NCBI GenBank assembly: GCA_964387965.1
Contig: CAYLXO010000001.1
Location: forward strand, 1-64,000
Direction: 5' to 3'
DNA: 64,000 nt
Source of the DNA: CAITQP01 sp964387965
GTDB lineage: Bacteria > Patescibacteriota > Minisyncoccia > Phycocordibacterales > UBA9973
The stretch's first letter is position 1. Every line of letters begins with the position of its first letter. Positions 24,882 to 33,047 of this stretch are shown piece after piece. Both the position numbers and the translations under genes were made by a program. Below the pieces are notes generated by a model. That model saw only the letters and a list, made by a program, of their open reading frames with translations. It did not search any database and was not told the origin of the DNA.

Positions 24882-26624
24882 ATGAACTCAGAAAACAGAA
24901 ATTGTCAGAATTGTAAGCACGAGTTCACGATAGACTCAGAAGATTTTTCTTTCTACGAAAAAATTCAAGTTCCGCCACCTACTTTTTGTCCTGAATGTAG
25001 GCTAATACGCAGATTAATGTGGAGAAACGAACGCAATTTATATAAAAGAAATTGTGTTACTGAAAACGGGGAAAAAGTTTTATTATCCAACTATCATCCA
25101 GATATAAAAACCCCAGTTTATGAAGAAAAGTATTGGTGGGGAGATAAATGGGATCCTATTGTGTATGGGCAGGAATACGATTTTTCCAAGCCATTTTTTG
25201 AGCAATTAAAAGAACTTATACAAAAAGTTCCAGTTCCTCATGCTACTAATGTTCAGATAAGTAACAGTGATTACTGTAATTTTACGTATCAATCAAAAAA
25301 TTGTTATTTGGCATTTGCTAGCGATATAAACGAAGATTGTGCGTATTTACACAGAACGCTTAAAAGTAAAAACTCAATAAATCTTGAAGGGTGCGAAAAT
25401 ATGGAAGCTTGTGCAAATTCTTACAGGTCTACGGGGTGCTATGAATCAAGTAACGTGTATTTCTCATTCAGCTGTATAAAGTCGCATTTAATGTGGGATT
25501 GTCACAACTGTCAGGATTGTTATGGATGTGTGGGATTACGAAACAAATCAAATTGTATTTTCAATGTCCAATATTCCAAGGAGGAGTATAAAGAAAAAAT
25601 AAAATCTTATGTTAACGGTTCATATCAAACCCAGAAAAATAACCTCAAATTATTTTTTGAAATGACGATTAAATATCCAAGAAAATTTGCAGATATATTA
25701 CTGTCCCAAAATGTTAGTGGAGATTATATCCATCATGCAAAAAATTGTCATTATTGTTTTGATGTTGCAAACAAGGTTGAAGATTGTAAATATTGTGCAT
25801 ATGCGTTTTCAAACATGAGCTCGTGCTACGACGTTTATGCAGGTGGTGTGAATTACGAGATGAGCTATGAGACTACTGCTTCCGGTGAAAATGCTCAAAG
25901 ACTGTTTATGTGCGCTATGACATGGACGAGTTCAGATATGTATTATTCACTGTTTTGCAATAAATCTAGCAATTGTTTTGGGTGTGTAAGTTTGAGCAAC
26001 AAAAAATATTGTATTTTAAATAAACAATATACAAAAGAAGAATACGAAGAATTATTGCCAAAAATCATTGCGCAAATGAATGAAATGCCTTATATAGATG
26101 TTGTTCATAACGAATATAAATTCGGAGAATTTTTTCCACCGGAGCTTTCTCCTTTTGCATATAATGAAACACCCGCAGAAGAATTTTTTCCTTTACCAAA
26201 AAATGAAGTGCTAAATAAGGGTTATACATGGCGTGATAAAGAAAAAAGCAAATATCCAATTACGTTAAAAGTAGAAGACATACCAGATAACATTAATGAC
26301 ATTCCGGATTCAATTGTAAATGAAGTAATTGAATGTGCTGATTCAAGTCAGGATTATTCACCTGGTGCGTTTAGAGTTATACCGATCGAGCTTGCGTTAT
26401 ACAAACGTCTTAAAGTTCCACTGCCTAGAAAATCACCTGCTGCAAGATATTTTGAATTACTAAAGTATAATAACCCTCATGATCTTTGGCATCGATCTTG
26501 CATGTGTGAAGAGGGAAGTCATGGACACGACGGTAAGTGTCAGAACGAATTTGAGACTAGTTACGCCCCAGAACGCCCTGAGATTATTTATTGCGAGAGT
26601 TGTTATCAGAAGGAAGTCATCTAG
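24882..26624 (+). CDS. Cys-rich zinc-ribbon protein of a CPR-wide family, unknown function
   Basis: 580 residues. It opens with a zinc-ribbon-like region (CQNC ... CPEC at ~8-47) containing PPPTFCPECRLIRRLMWRNER, then many regularly spaced Cys in short units such as NCYLAF, CHNCQDCYGC, NCFGCVSLSNKKYCI and KQYTKEEY. The middle part (~125-415) looks like a Cys-rich beta-solenoid whose rungs repeat every 15-20 residues. The C-terminal region has a further CMCEEG and CESCYQK pair. I recognise this family from many Parcubacteria-type genomes, where it is usually unnamed or carries misleading names. No enzyme motif is apparent. Lying between two related DNA-pump ATPases suggests a shared pathway, but that is only context. 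Lower GC than its neighbours is noticeable (TTT/AAA/AAT-rich codons). Confidence 0.75.
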   Translation: MNSENRNCQNCKHEFTIDSEDFSFYEKIQVPPPTFCPECRLIRRLMWRNERNLYKRNCVTENGEKVLLSNYHPDIKTPVYEEKYWWGDKWDPIVYGQEYDFSKPFFEQLKELIQKVPVPHATNVQISNSDYCNFTYQSKNCYLAFASDINEDCAYLHRTLKSKNSINLEGCENMEACANSYRSTGCYESSNVYFSFSCIKSHLMWDCHNCQDCYGCVGLRNKSNCIFNVQYSKEEYKEKIKSYVNGSYQTQKNNLKLFFEMTIKYPRKFADILLSQNVSGDYIHHAKNCHYCFDVANKVEDCKYCAYAFSNMSSCYDVYAGGVNYEMSYETTASGENAQRLFMCAMTWTSSDMYYSLFCNKSSNCFGCVSLSNKKYCILNKQYTKEEYEELLPKIIAQMNEMPYIDVVHNEYKFGEFFPPELSPFAYNETPAEEFFPLPKNEVLNKGYTWRDKEKSKYPITLKVEDIPDNINDIPDSIVNEVIECADSSQDYSPGAFRVIPIELALYKRLKVPLPRKSPAARYFELLKYNNPHDLWHRSCMCEEGSHGHDGKCQNEFETSYAPERPEIIYCESCYQKEVI

Positions 26625-26644
26625 CATTGACTTTGGTCTAGGTG

Positions 26645-26659
26645 TATACTTGTAGTATA
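26645..26659 (+). promoter_or_regulatory. Leaderless promoter of second VirD4-like gene
   Basis: TATACT at 26645-26650 ends 8 nt before the ATG at 26659. A TTGACT at 26627 is only 12 nt upstream, too close for a normal -35. Confidence 0.5.
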
Positions 26660-28965
26660 TGGATTTCCTCCCCGAGGGGGTTGCCTTTAATAAAAATATT
26701 ACGTATCTCGCGAAAACAAATTTTCGTAAGAACGAACAAACTTTCGGTATAAAACGCAAAGACCGGCGTCAGCATATGTACGTGCTTGGAAAATCCGGTT
26801 CCGGAAAATCTGCACTCCTCGGAAATATGATTGTTCAAAACATCTGGAATGGTGAGGGTGTTTGTGTTGTCGATCCACACGGAGAACTTGTTGAATCTAT
26901 TCTATCGACTATTCCTGCTCATCGTGTGAAAGATGTTATTTATTTCAACCCAGCTGATACTGAATACCATATCGGATTCAATGTGCTTCAAATTGATGAT
27001 CCAAAATACAAGCACTTGGTGGCTTCAGGTCTTATGGGAATCTTCACAAAGATTTGGGCAAATGCGTGGTCAGCGCGTATGGAATACATCCTAAACAACG
27101 CTATTCTTGCGCTTGCAGACACTCCAGGCTCGACGCTTCTCGGTATTCCACGTCTTCTTGTGGACAAGGACTATCGTCAGGTTGTGATTAGTAATTTGAA
27201 AGATCCAGTGATTAAAGCATTCTGGGTTCACGAATACGAAACCTGGCGAGATCAATACCGTAACGAAGCGATTGCACCTATTCAAAACAAAGTTGGACAA
27301 TTCCTCTCAACTTCCATTGTTCGTAATGTTGTTGGACAAGCGAAGTCTACTATCGACATGTTCGACATGATGAACTCTGGGAAGATTTTCTTGGTCAACG
27401 TGTCAAAAGGACGTATTGGTGAAGACAACTCTGCGCTTTTGGGTGGAATGCTTATCACAAAGCTCCAACTTGCAGCGATGGAGCGTGTTCGTATTCCTGA
27501 AGATGATCGTAAGGACTTTTATTTGTATGTCGACGAATTTCAAAACTTCGTTACAGATTCTTTTGCTTCTATTCTTTCTGAAGCTCGTAAATACCGTCTA
27601 AATCTTACGCTTGCGCACCAATACATTGCTCAGCTTGTCACAAAAGATAGTGAGGCTGTGCGTGATGCCGTGTTCGGTAACGTCGGAACTATGATCATTT
27701 TTCGTGTTGGCGCAGCTGACGCTGAATTTTTGGAGCCAGAATTTTCTCCGGAATTTACAATCGAAGATTTGGTAAACCTTCCAAACTACACTATATACCT
27801 CAAGCTTATGGTGGATGGTGTTACATCACGTCCATTTTCTGCAAAGACGCTTCCACCATTCAAAATTCCAGCTGATAGTAACGTCGGACAGGAAATCATT
27901 GAAAGCTCACGAAAATTGTACGCTCGTCCTCGAGATACAGTTGAAAAGGAAATTAACGATTGGTCAGGAATGCTTGTTGGTCTTGGACAGGAAGGGAAGT
28001 TTAAAGCGACATGTTCGTCTTGTGGCAAAGAAACTATGGTTCCATTTGAGCCAGAAGAGGGGCGTCCAGTGTACTGTAAAGACTGTATTGCCAAAATTAA
28101 GTCTGGTGAAATGAAGCCGATCAAAGGTACACGCAGTTCAAGCTTGCGACCGCAGTCATACGATGCACTTGCGAGTCTTGGTATTGAATTTGCTGAAGAA
28201 GGCTCATCAAAAGTAGGCCGATTTGTAACACCGCCTGTTGAGCATAAAGCTCCACAAAAGAAGATGAATTTTGCATTGCAGAGTTATAAGAGCAAATTAT
28301 TTGGTGGAAAGCCAGATGTAAAAAAACCAAACCCTGTCGAACAATCAAGACAGACTGAGACTCAAACGACACAAGAGGCGCAAAAAGAAAGTATGCCTGT
28401 TGCCCGTGTACGTAATATGCGTCCACCAAAGGAACGCACTTCACCTGACCATGCTGGGCTTCAAAATATTTTAAAAGAAGCACTCGGAGATGTCATCAAC
28501 AAAAATATTAAAATTGGAGGGGAGGAAGAAAAGAAAGAAGGAACAGAAAACGTAGAGAAAAAACAGGTAGTTGAAAAAAAGGAAACAATATCACTCTCAT
28601 CACTTAAAAAACCTGAACCACTTTCTGAAAGTAGCCAGCAATTAAAACCAAAACTATTTACGAAAGAGGCGTCAACACAAAAAGTGTCTGCGCTCGCTGA
28701 TGCTATTGCAAAAGCTCGCAAACAGCCTGTGCCTGATGTGGTGCCACCTAATACTGCATCTGAGACAGTAACTCCAACACCTGAAGTCTTTCATCATATT
28801 CCTGTACATGAAGCGCCAGAAGTACAAGAGGTGAAGAAGGAAGAGGCAAAAAAAGAAATACCACATGAATCTCCCGAAAAAATACCAACTCCAAATAACG
28901 AGCCAAAGGTAAAGGAAATAAAAGAAGTACCAGAAAATGTGCTCCGTAATATTCTCCAAGAATGA
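26659..28965 (+). CDS. VirD4/TraD-like ATPase with zinc ribbon and disordered tail (768 aa)
   Basis: Paralogue of the ATPase at 23349. Walker A GKSGSGKS is at 44-51 and Walker B LYVDEFQN at ~289-296, with the same ILSEARKYRLNLTLAHQY segment. After the ATPase (~450) comes a four-Cys zinc ribbon, CSSCGKE ... RPVYCKDC at ~452-475, of the type found in CPR single-strand-DNA or RNA-associated proteins. Then follows a ~290-residue Lys/Glu/Pro/Thr-rich tail, probably disordered. The shorter paralogue lacks the zinc ribbon and most of the tail. It is coupled to the next gene, a lamin-tail surface protein, by an ATGA overlap. The two ATPases could form a hetero-oligomer; function is unknown. Confidence 0.85.
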   Translation: MDFLPEGVAFNKNITYLAKTNFRKNEQTFGIKRKDRRQHMYVLGKSGSGKSALLGNMIVQNIWNGEGVCVVDPHGELVESILSTIPAHRVKDVIYFNPADTEYHIGFNVLQIDDPKYKHLVASGLMGIFTKIWANAWSARMEYILNNAILALADTPGSTLLGIPRLLVDKDYRQVVISNLKDPVIKAFWVHEYETWRDQYRNEAIAPIQNKVGQFLSTSIVRNVVGQAKSTIDMFDMMNSGKIFLVNVSKGRIGEDNSALLGGMLITKLQLAAMERVRIPEDDRKDFYLYVDEFQNFVTDSFASILSEARKYRLNLTLAHQYIAQLVTKDSEAVRDAVFGNVGTMIIFRVGAADAEFLEPEFSPEFTIEDLVNLPNYTIYLKLMVDGVTSRPFSAKTLPPFKIPADSNVGQEIIESSRKLYARPRDTVEKEINDWSGMLVGLGQEGKFKATCSSCGKETMVPFEPEEGRPVYCKDCIAKIKSGEMKPIKGTRSSSLRPQSYDALASLGIEFAEEGSSKVGRFVTPPVEHKAPQKKMNFALQSYKSKLFGGKPDVKKPNPVEQSRQTETQTTQEAQKESMPVARVRNMRPPKERTSPDHAGLQNILKEALGDVINKNIKIGGEEEKKEGTENVEKKQVVEKKETISLSSLKKPEPLSESSQQLKPKLFTKEASTQKVSALADAIAKARKQPVPDVVPPNTASETVTPTPEVFHHIPVHEAPEVQEVKKEEAKKEIPHESPEKIPTPNNEPKVKEIKEVPENVLRNILQE

Positions 28966-30449
28966 GTACTCAAAACGCCAAAACAATATTGATTGCTTTG
29001 GCGTTTTGTATTGGCGCCCTTCCGTTTTCGATGCGGGCTGAGAGTTCTTTACGCATAACCGAAATTATGTACGACGTTTCTGGTACTGATGCAGATCACG
29101 AATGGATTGAAATACAAAATAGCGGGAGCTCGCCTATTACACTTGTAGGAGGTACAGGTACAGGAAGTTATCGTTTTAACGATGGAAGTAACCATGTTTT
29201 TGCCTCTACTCCCGCACATGGCTCGTTTACAATACCAGCACAAGAATTTTTTATTATTGCAGGTAATGCCGACGTATTTATGACTGATAATCCTACATTT
29301 ACAGGTACGGTAATAGATACGACAATGAGTCTTGGTAATGATGGAGATACGGTCAAAATCATAGATGGGGACGGCAACATTCTAGATTCAGTTACCTATA
29401 CAAGCACTCAAGGTGCGAGTGGAGATGGAAATTCACTACAACGAACAAGTGATAACACATGGATAAGTGCCACTCCAACAATAGGTACAGGTACGACTTC
29501 TTCTACAAGCACAACTACTGATACAGGTGGTGGTAGCACACAAAAAGACACTTCGACGAAAGCTGTCGATATTCCTACTTTAAAAGGAGTGCTTACGATG
29601 TCTGAACAAGGCATGTCGCATATCCCTGTTTCGTTTAAAGTAGAATTGTACGGATATGATGGAAGTCCACGTTCAAGTGGTGTGTATCATATTTCTTTCG
29701 GAGATGGGGCAGAGTATACACCACGACACGGTGAAGACTTTCAACATACGTACGACTATTCGGGAGAATACATTGTCACTTTTTCATACAAAAGTAGTGT
29801 GTATATGAAAGATACTGAATTTTTACTCCGGAAGTCACTCTCAATTTTAGAGCCACATATTTCAATATCAACGATTAGTAACGATGGTTCAATCACAATC
29901 TCAAATCCAACCGATGTAGACACAGATATTTCAGGTTGGATACTAAAAGCAAATTCTATTGCAGACTCGCATGAATTTACTTTTCCACGCGATATGTTTG
30001 TACAGGCAGGAAGAAAAATTGTTTTTTCGAAAAATGTAACAGGGTTTGTTGTCCCCATAGAAGAGGCAGTGCTGTTACTACCAGACGGCACAGTCGTGTC
30101 ACAACTTAATATACATAAAAGTCCTGCTAATACGTCTCGAGTGCCCGTTGTGTCTACTACTGTGAGCCTTCCAACAATTTCTCAAAAAGAAAATCAAGTG
30201 ACAGAGGTCGGGCATGACATAGGCGATGTATCAGCGACTGTAATCGATGCTGTTCCTACTACAAAAAACACACAACGTGAGCCACTATATCTTTTTATCG
30301 TCGGCTTAGTCGGAATCATTGGGATTGGTATTTTTGCAATGAGATACTACAACGTGACAGAACCAGATACCACAGATGCGCTGGTACAAGATGTAAGCGA
30401 TACAAAGAAAATCGCAGATGCTATTCGAATTATTTCAGATGAAGAATAA
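28962..30449 (+). CDS. Lamin-tail-domain surface protein, C-terminally anchored
   Basis: 495 residues. Signal peptide ~1-26 (cut near MRAE). The first lamin-tail-like (LTD) domain at ~29-150 shows LRITEIMYDVSGTDADHEWIEI-type sequence with SLGNDGDTVKI. A Ser/Thr/Gly linker, a PKD-like Ig domain (~215-285, SFGDGAEYTP ... YSGEYIVTFSY) and a second LTD-like domain (~290-365) follow. A transmembrane helix at ~443-462 precedes a short acidic cytoplasmic tail. LTD domains occur in secreted bacterial nucleases and adhesins; here no nuclease domain is present. Overlap with the upstream ATPase gene implies co-translation. Confidence 0.78.
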   Translation: MSTQNAKTILIALAFCIGALPFSMRAESSLRITEIMYDVSGTDADHEWIEIQNSGSSPITLVGGTGTGSYRFNDGSNHVFASTPAHGSFTIPAQEFFIIAGNADVFMTDNPTFTGTVIDTTMSLGNDGDTVKIIDGDGNILDSVTYTSTQGASGDGNSLQRTSDNTWISATPTIGTGTTSSTSTTTDTGGGSTQKDTSTKAVDIPTLKGVLTMSEQGMSHIPVSFKVELYGYDGSPRSSGVYHISFGDGAEYTPRHGEDFQHTYDYSGEYIVTFSYKSSVYMKDTEFLLRKSLSILEPHISISTISNDGSITISNPTDVDTDISGWILKANSIADSHEFTFPRDMFVQAGRKIVFSKNVTGFVVPIEEAVLLLPDGTVVSQLNIHKSPANTSRVPVVSTTVSLPTISQKENQVTEVGHDIGDVSATVIDAVPTTKNTQREPLYLFIVGLVGIIGIGIFAMRYYNVTEPDTTDALVQDVSDTKKIADAIRIISDEE

Positions 30450-30450
30450 A

Positions 30451-30475
30451 CAAAACCCGCACTCGTGCGGGTTTT
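30451..30475 (+). terminator. Intrinsic terminator
   Basis: CAAAACCCGCAC / GTGCGGGTTTTG stem with 2-nt loop. It is symmetric and also lies downstream of the convergent Cys-rich gene. Confidence 0.8.
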
Positions 30476-30487
30476 GTTGTAGGTAAC

Positions 30488-30697
30488 TTACTTTGCCTCA
30501 GGTGTACATCCTGAACCATCAATTTTGCACAGCTTTCCACAATTGAGGCAGGGAGTAATAAGTCCTTCGTGCATGCCATCCTGACAGTGACATTCTTTTA
30601 GAGGTTTGCCATGATCCTTACAATCAGTTGCTTGGCAGGTACCCTGTGTTGTTGAGACACCATTACATCCGCCCGTGCACACATAGTGAGTTTCCAT
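30488..30697 (-). CDS. Small Cys/His-rich probable metal-binding protein (69 aa)
   Basis: 69 residues from the ATG at 30697 (METHYVCTGGCNG). It has ten Cys and several His in a spaced pattern: CTGGC, CQATDCKDHG, CHCQDGMHEG, CLNCGKLC, CTPEAK. Such small proteins probably bind zinc or other metals; related short proteins occur in many CPR genomes. An in-frame start 24 nt upstream would run into the CTAGC repeats and is not preferred. No enzymatic function can be assigned. Confidence 0.6.
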   Translation of the reverse strand: METHYVCTGGCNGVSTTQGTCQATDCKDHGKPLKECHCQDGMHEGLITPCLNCGKLCKIDGSGCTPEAK

Positions 30698-30704
30698 GAA
30701 TTTG

Positions 30705-30735
30705 CGACTAGCTCCTAGCAACTAGCTTCTAGCCA
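30705..30735. repeat. CTAGC tandem-like repeats
   Basis: Four CTAGC units (CTAGCTCCTAGCAACTAGCT followed by TCTAGCC) fill the divergent spacer upstream of the Cys-rich gene. A simple-sequence tract similar in style to the one at 24841. Confidence 0.5.
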
Positions 30736-30745
30736 AATTAAAATC

Positions 30746-30766
30746 TATAATGCTGAAATTATACTA
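30746..30766 (+). promoter_or_regulatory. Promoter of uracil-DNA glycosylase gene
   Basis: TATAAT at 30746-30751; expected start near 30758, giving a leader of about 8 nt. Confidence 0.5.
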
Positions 30767-31362
30767 TGGATGCGGATAAGAAAAAACAACTACAGGATCT
30801 TCAGAAAGCGTGGGACGATAAAAATACATGCGAGTTAAAAATGACAGCTACTCAAGCGGTATTTGGCGATGGTAACCCAGACGCGAGAATCGTATTTATT
30901 GGAGAAGCTCCAGGTAAAAATGAAGATATACAAGGTAAGCCGTTTGTAGGTGCTGCAGGAAAGTTTCTCGCAGAAATGCTCGTAAGTATCGGTCTTACGA
31001 GAGACGATGTATACATCACAAATTGTGTGAAATATCGTCCACCAAACAATCGTGATCCGCTACCAAGTGAAAAAGACGCGTGTAAGGAATGGTTATATTC
31101 AGAACTCAATTGTATTAAACCAGTACTTATCGTTTTTTTGGGAAGGCATGCAATGAATAATTTTTTCCCCGAGCTTAAAATCAGTGAAGCACATGGAAAA
31201 CTTATTGAATCAAAAATCGAAAATATTCACACGCAGTATTTCTTGCCGTTATATCATCCAGCGGCCGCGCTCTATAACGGAGGTATGAGAGAAACGCTCA
31301 AAAAAGATTTTGGATGTATTCCAAAATTACTGAAACAAATAGAAAAGAAATTACATTCGTAA
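30766..31362 (+). CDS. Family-4-type uracil-DNA glycosylase, two Fe-S ligands missing
   Basis: Removes uracil from DNA to start base-excision repair. 198 residues. The family motifs GEAPGKNEDIQGKPFVGAAG (active-site loop) and HPAAALYN are intact, as is the RPPNNRDPLPSE region. Family-4 enzymes usually hold a [4Fe-4S] cluster with Cys at positions equivalent to 19, 22, 90 and 106 here. Cys22 and Cys106 remain, but position 19 is Lys and 90 is Tyr. The spacing is conserved, so the alignment is secure and the cluster is probably lost or altered. The 3' end overlaps the convergent NDH-2 gene by 12 nt. Confidence 0.9.
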   Translation: MDADKKKQLQDLQKAWDDKNTCELKMTATQAVFGDGNPDARIVFIGEAPGKNEDIQGKPFVGAAGKFLAEMLVSIGLTRDDVYITNCVKYRPPNNRDPLPSEKDACKEWLYSELNCIKPVLIVFLGRHAMNNFFPELKISEAHGKLIESKIENIHTQYFLPLYHPAAALYNGGMRETLKKDFGCIPKLLKQIEKKLHS

Positions 31363-32652
31363 TGAAGGGAAGGAGAGTGGATTGAGTTTACTCTCTTCTT
31401 CAGCGCTGTGGCATGTTGGACATGATTCTGATAACACGCCACCCTCGCGCCACGCAGTAAAAGCTTTTTTGACAGGAAGTATTGAAAGTAAAAACTTCAA
31501 ATCGATAAGTTTACGTAGCCACCAAAATACTTTTCCTGATAGGACAATGCTGTTGTATGTAAATATTGCCCACCCAGGACCGACTGGAACGACATAGGCA
31601 CTGTTGCGAGATTTGTATGGGGGGACCGTTTCGTTTCTAAGTGTGTGAGCAATAGTGTGAGCTATGTACCCACCATCGTGAATTGCGGTCTGGGCTGTAC
31701 CAGCATGTGGTGTTGAAGCACTATCTCCACCAGCAAAAACGGTATCGAATCCCTGCGCACGCAAATCTTCATCAACGAGAATATGCCCACCTTTATCAAA
31801 AGTAAGCCCATCAATTTTTTGATAGACGCTTGATGGTCGAACACCCGCAGTCCATATTATGGTTTTTGAGTTGAATTGGATATCTTTAAGTACAACACCT
31901 TTGTCATTTTCACCGGTCACAGCTTTATTGAGCAATATATTGATACCGAGTTTATTTAAACGATGCATAGCTCTACGTGATACTTCCTCAGGCATTGTTG
32001 GTAGAAGTCGCGGTGCAGCTTGAATAATGTCTACCGTTACATATTTTTCTGGTACGTTGTGTATATCAGCAAGCTTACGTGCGTATTTACGAATTTCTCC
32101 AGCAAGCTCAACACCAGCCGGTCCGCCACCCACAACAACGAATTGAAACTGAGCCATAAGAGCGCCCTTACTGAGTCCTTTGCTCATAGAAAACAGCGCG
32201 TGCAGATGATTTTTTATTTTGAGGGCTGACGCAACAGATTTTAAGGTAAATGCGTTTTCTTTAATTCCAGGAATATTAAAATATGCAGTTTCGGCTCCAA
32301 GTGCGAGTACAAGGTAGTCGTATTGGTAGCGTGAACCGCTTTCTCCGAAAATAACTTTTTCTTTAAGTGATCCACCGATAATTGTATCAACGACATGCTC
32401 GACGCGAGATTGTCGTTGATTTGAAGGGAAGATATCGCCGAGTGGAATACACGTTTCAAGTGGTGAGCGTCCCGTTGCAAGACGGTAGAGCGCCGGTGCG
32501 TACTCGAAATGATGCTTGTCAGATACGAGCGTAATTTTTACACCTGCTATACGTTGTTTTGCCAAATCAAGAGCAGTTCGCACACCAGCAAAACCACCAC
32601 CAACTATCAAAATACGAGTTTCTCGATTTGAGATATTGTTGAACATGTTCAT
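31351..32652 (-). CDS. ndh: Type II NADH dehydrogenase (NDH-2), FAD-dependent
   Basis: Transfers electrons from NADH to a quinone or other acceptor at the inner face of the membrane without pumping protons. 433 residues. FAD-binding motif RILIVGGGFAGVRTALDL is at ~13-30, the NADH-binding motif FVVVGGGPAGVELAGEI at ~170, and the second FAD motif TVFAGGDSA at ~300. The C-terminal region has an amphipathic segment (WAIFTYNSIVLSGKVFWWLRKL) fit for membrane attachment. A Cys pair (CPTC) near the end is unusual for the family. No other respiratory gene is in the window, so the electron acceptor is unknown. NDH-2 in an otherwise fermentative CPR cell may simply regenerate NAD+. Confidence 0.88.
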   Translation of the reverse strand: MNMFNNISNRETRILIVGGGFAGVRTALDLAKQRIAGVKITLVSDKHHFEYAPALYRLATGRSPLETCIPLGDIFPSNQRQSRVEHVVDTIIGGSLKEKVIFGESGSRYQYDYLVLALGAETAYFNIPGIKENAFTLKSVASALKIKNHLHALFSMSKGLSKGALMAQFQFVVVGGGPAGVELAGEIRKYARKLADIHNVPEKYVTVDIIQAAPRLLPTMPEEVSRRAMHRLNKLGINILLNKAVTGENDKGVVLKDIQFNSKTIIWTAGVRPSSVYQKIDGLTFDKGGHILVDEDLRAQGFDTVFAGGDSASTPHAGTAQTAIHDGGYIAHTIAHTLRNETVPPYKSRNSAYVVPVGPGWAIFTYNSIVLSGKVFWWLRKLIDLKFLLSILPVKKAFTAWREGGVLSESCPTCHSAEEESKLNPLSFPSLRM

Positions 32653-32668
32653 TACTCAATTAAGTATA
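32653..32668 (-). promoter_or_regulatory. Near-leaderless ndh promoter
   Basis: Minus-strand TATACT (plus 32663-32668) ends 10 nt before the ATG at 32652. Confidence 0.5.
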
Positions 32669-32696
32669 TCATGTATACCTAGAAGAGGAATGTGAT

Positions 32697-32732
32697 TTGC
32701 GAAAAAACCGTCATGCGGGTATACTCGCCCTA
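32697..32732 (+). promoter_or_regulatory. Leaderless promoter
   Basis: TTGCGA (32697-32702), 17-nt spacer, TATACT (32720-32725), then 6 nt to the ATG at 32732. Confidence 0.7.
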
Positions 32733-33043
32733 TGTCACTAAAATCATTTTTACTCAAGAAAACACTTCAGCTAAAAGGCATGCCGAAAGAACAGGCAGAG
32801 CTTATGGCTGACAAAATTGCAAACGACCCAAGCATCGCAGAAGCACTTCAATCGCTTGAAAAGAACAAAGAGGTAAAGGAGCTTTTTGAAGCTATTCAAA
32901 AGGAAATCGAAGAAAAAAAGAAAAGTGGAATGCCTGAACAGTATGCAATGATGAATGTGATGATGAAGCACAAAGAACAAATCGCAAAGCACCGTGAAGC
33001 ACTCATGCCACTTATGTCTCTCATGCAAGGCATGCAAAAGTAA
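32732..33043 (+). CDS. Small helical protein, unknown function (103 aa)
   Basis: 103 residues, highly charged and Met-rich. It is predicted nearly all helical with a coiled-coil-like centre (SLEKNKEVKELFEAIQKEIEEKKK) and a Met-rich end (MMNVMMKHKEQ, MPLMSLMQGMQ). No family recognised. It is the first gene of a two-gene unit with ychF, 4 nt apart, and has a good leaderless promoter. It may act with or regulate YchF; this is context only. Confidence 0.7.
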   Translation: MSLKSFLLKKTLQLKGMPKEQAELMADKIANDPSIAEALQSLEKNKEVKELFEAIQKEIEEKKKSGMPEQYAMMNVMMKHKEQIAKHREALMPLMSLMQGMQK

Positions 33044-33047
33044 TACT

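Noticed and set aside
23349..28965. Integrative conjugative element
   Set aside because: No relaxase, integrase, VirB4 or pilus genes. Two coupling-protein-like ATPases alone do not make a conjugation system.
32994..33047. Upstream extension of ychF to 32994
   Set aside because: It overlaps the preceding gene by 50 nt and adds 18 residues without family similarity. The ATG at 33048 fits the family start.
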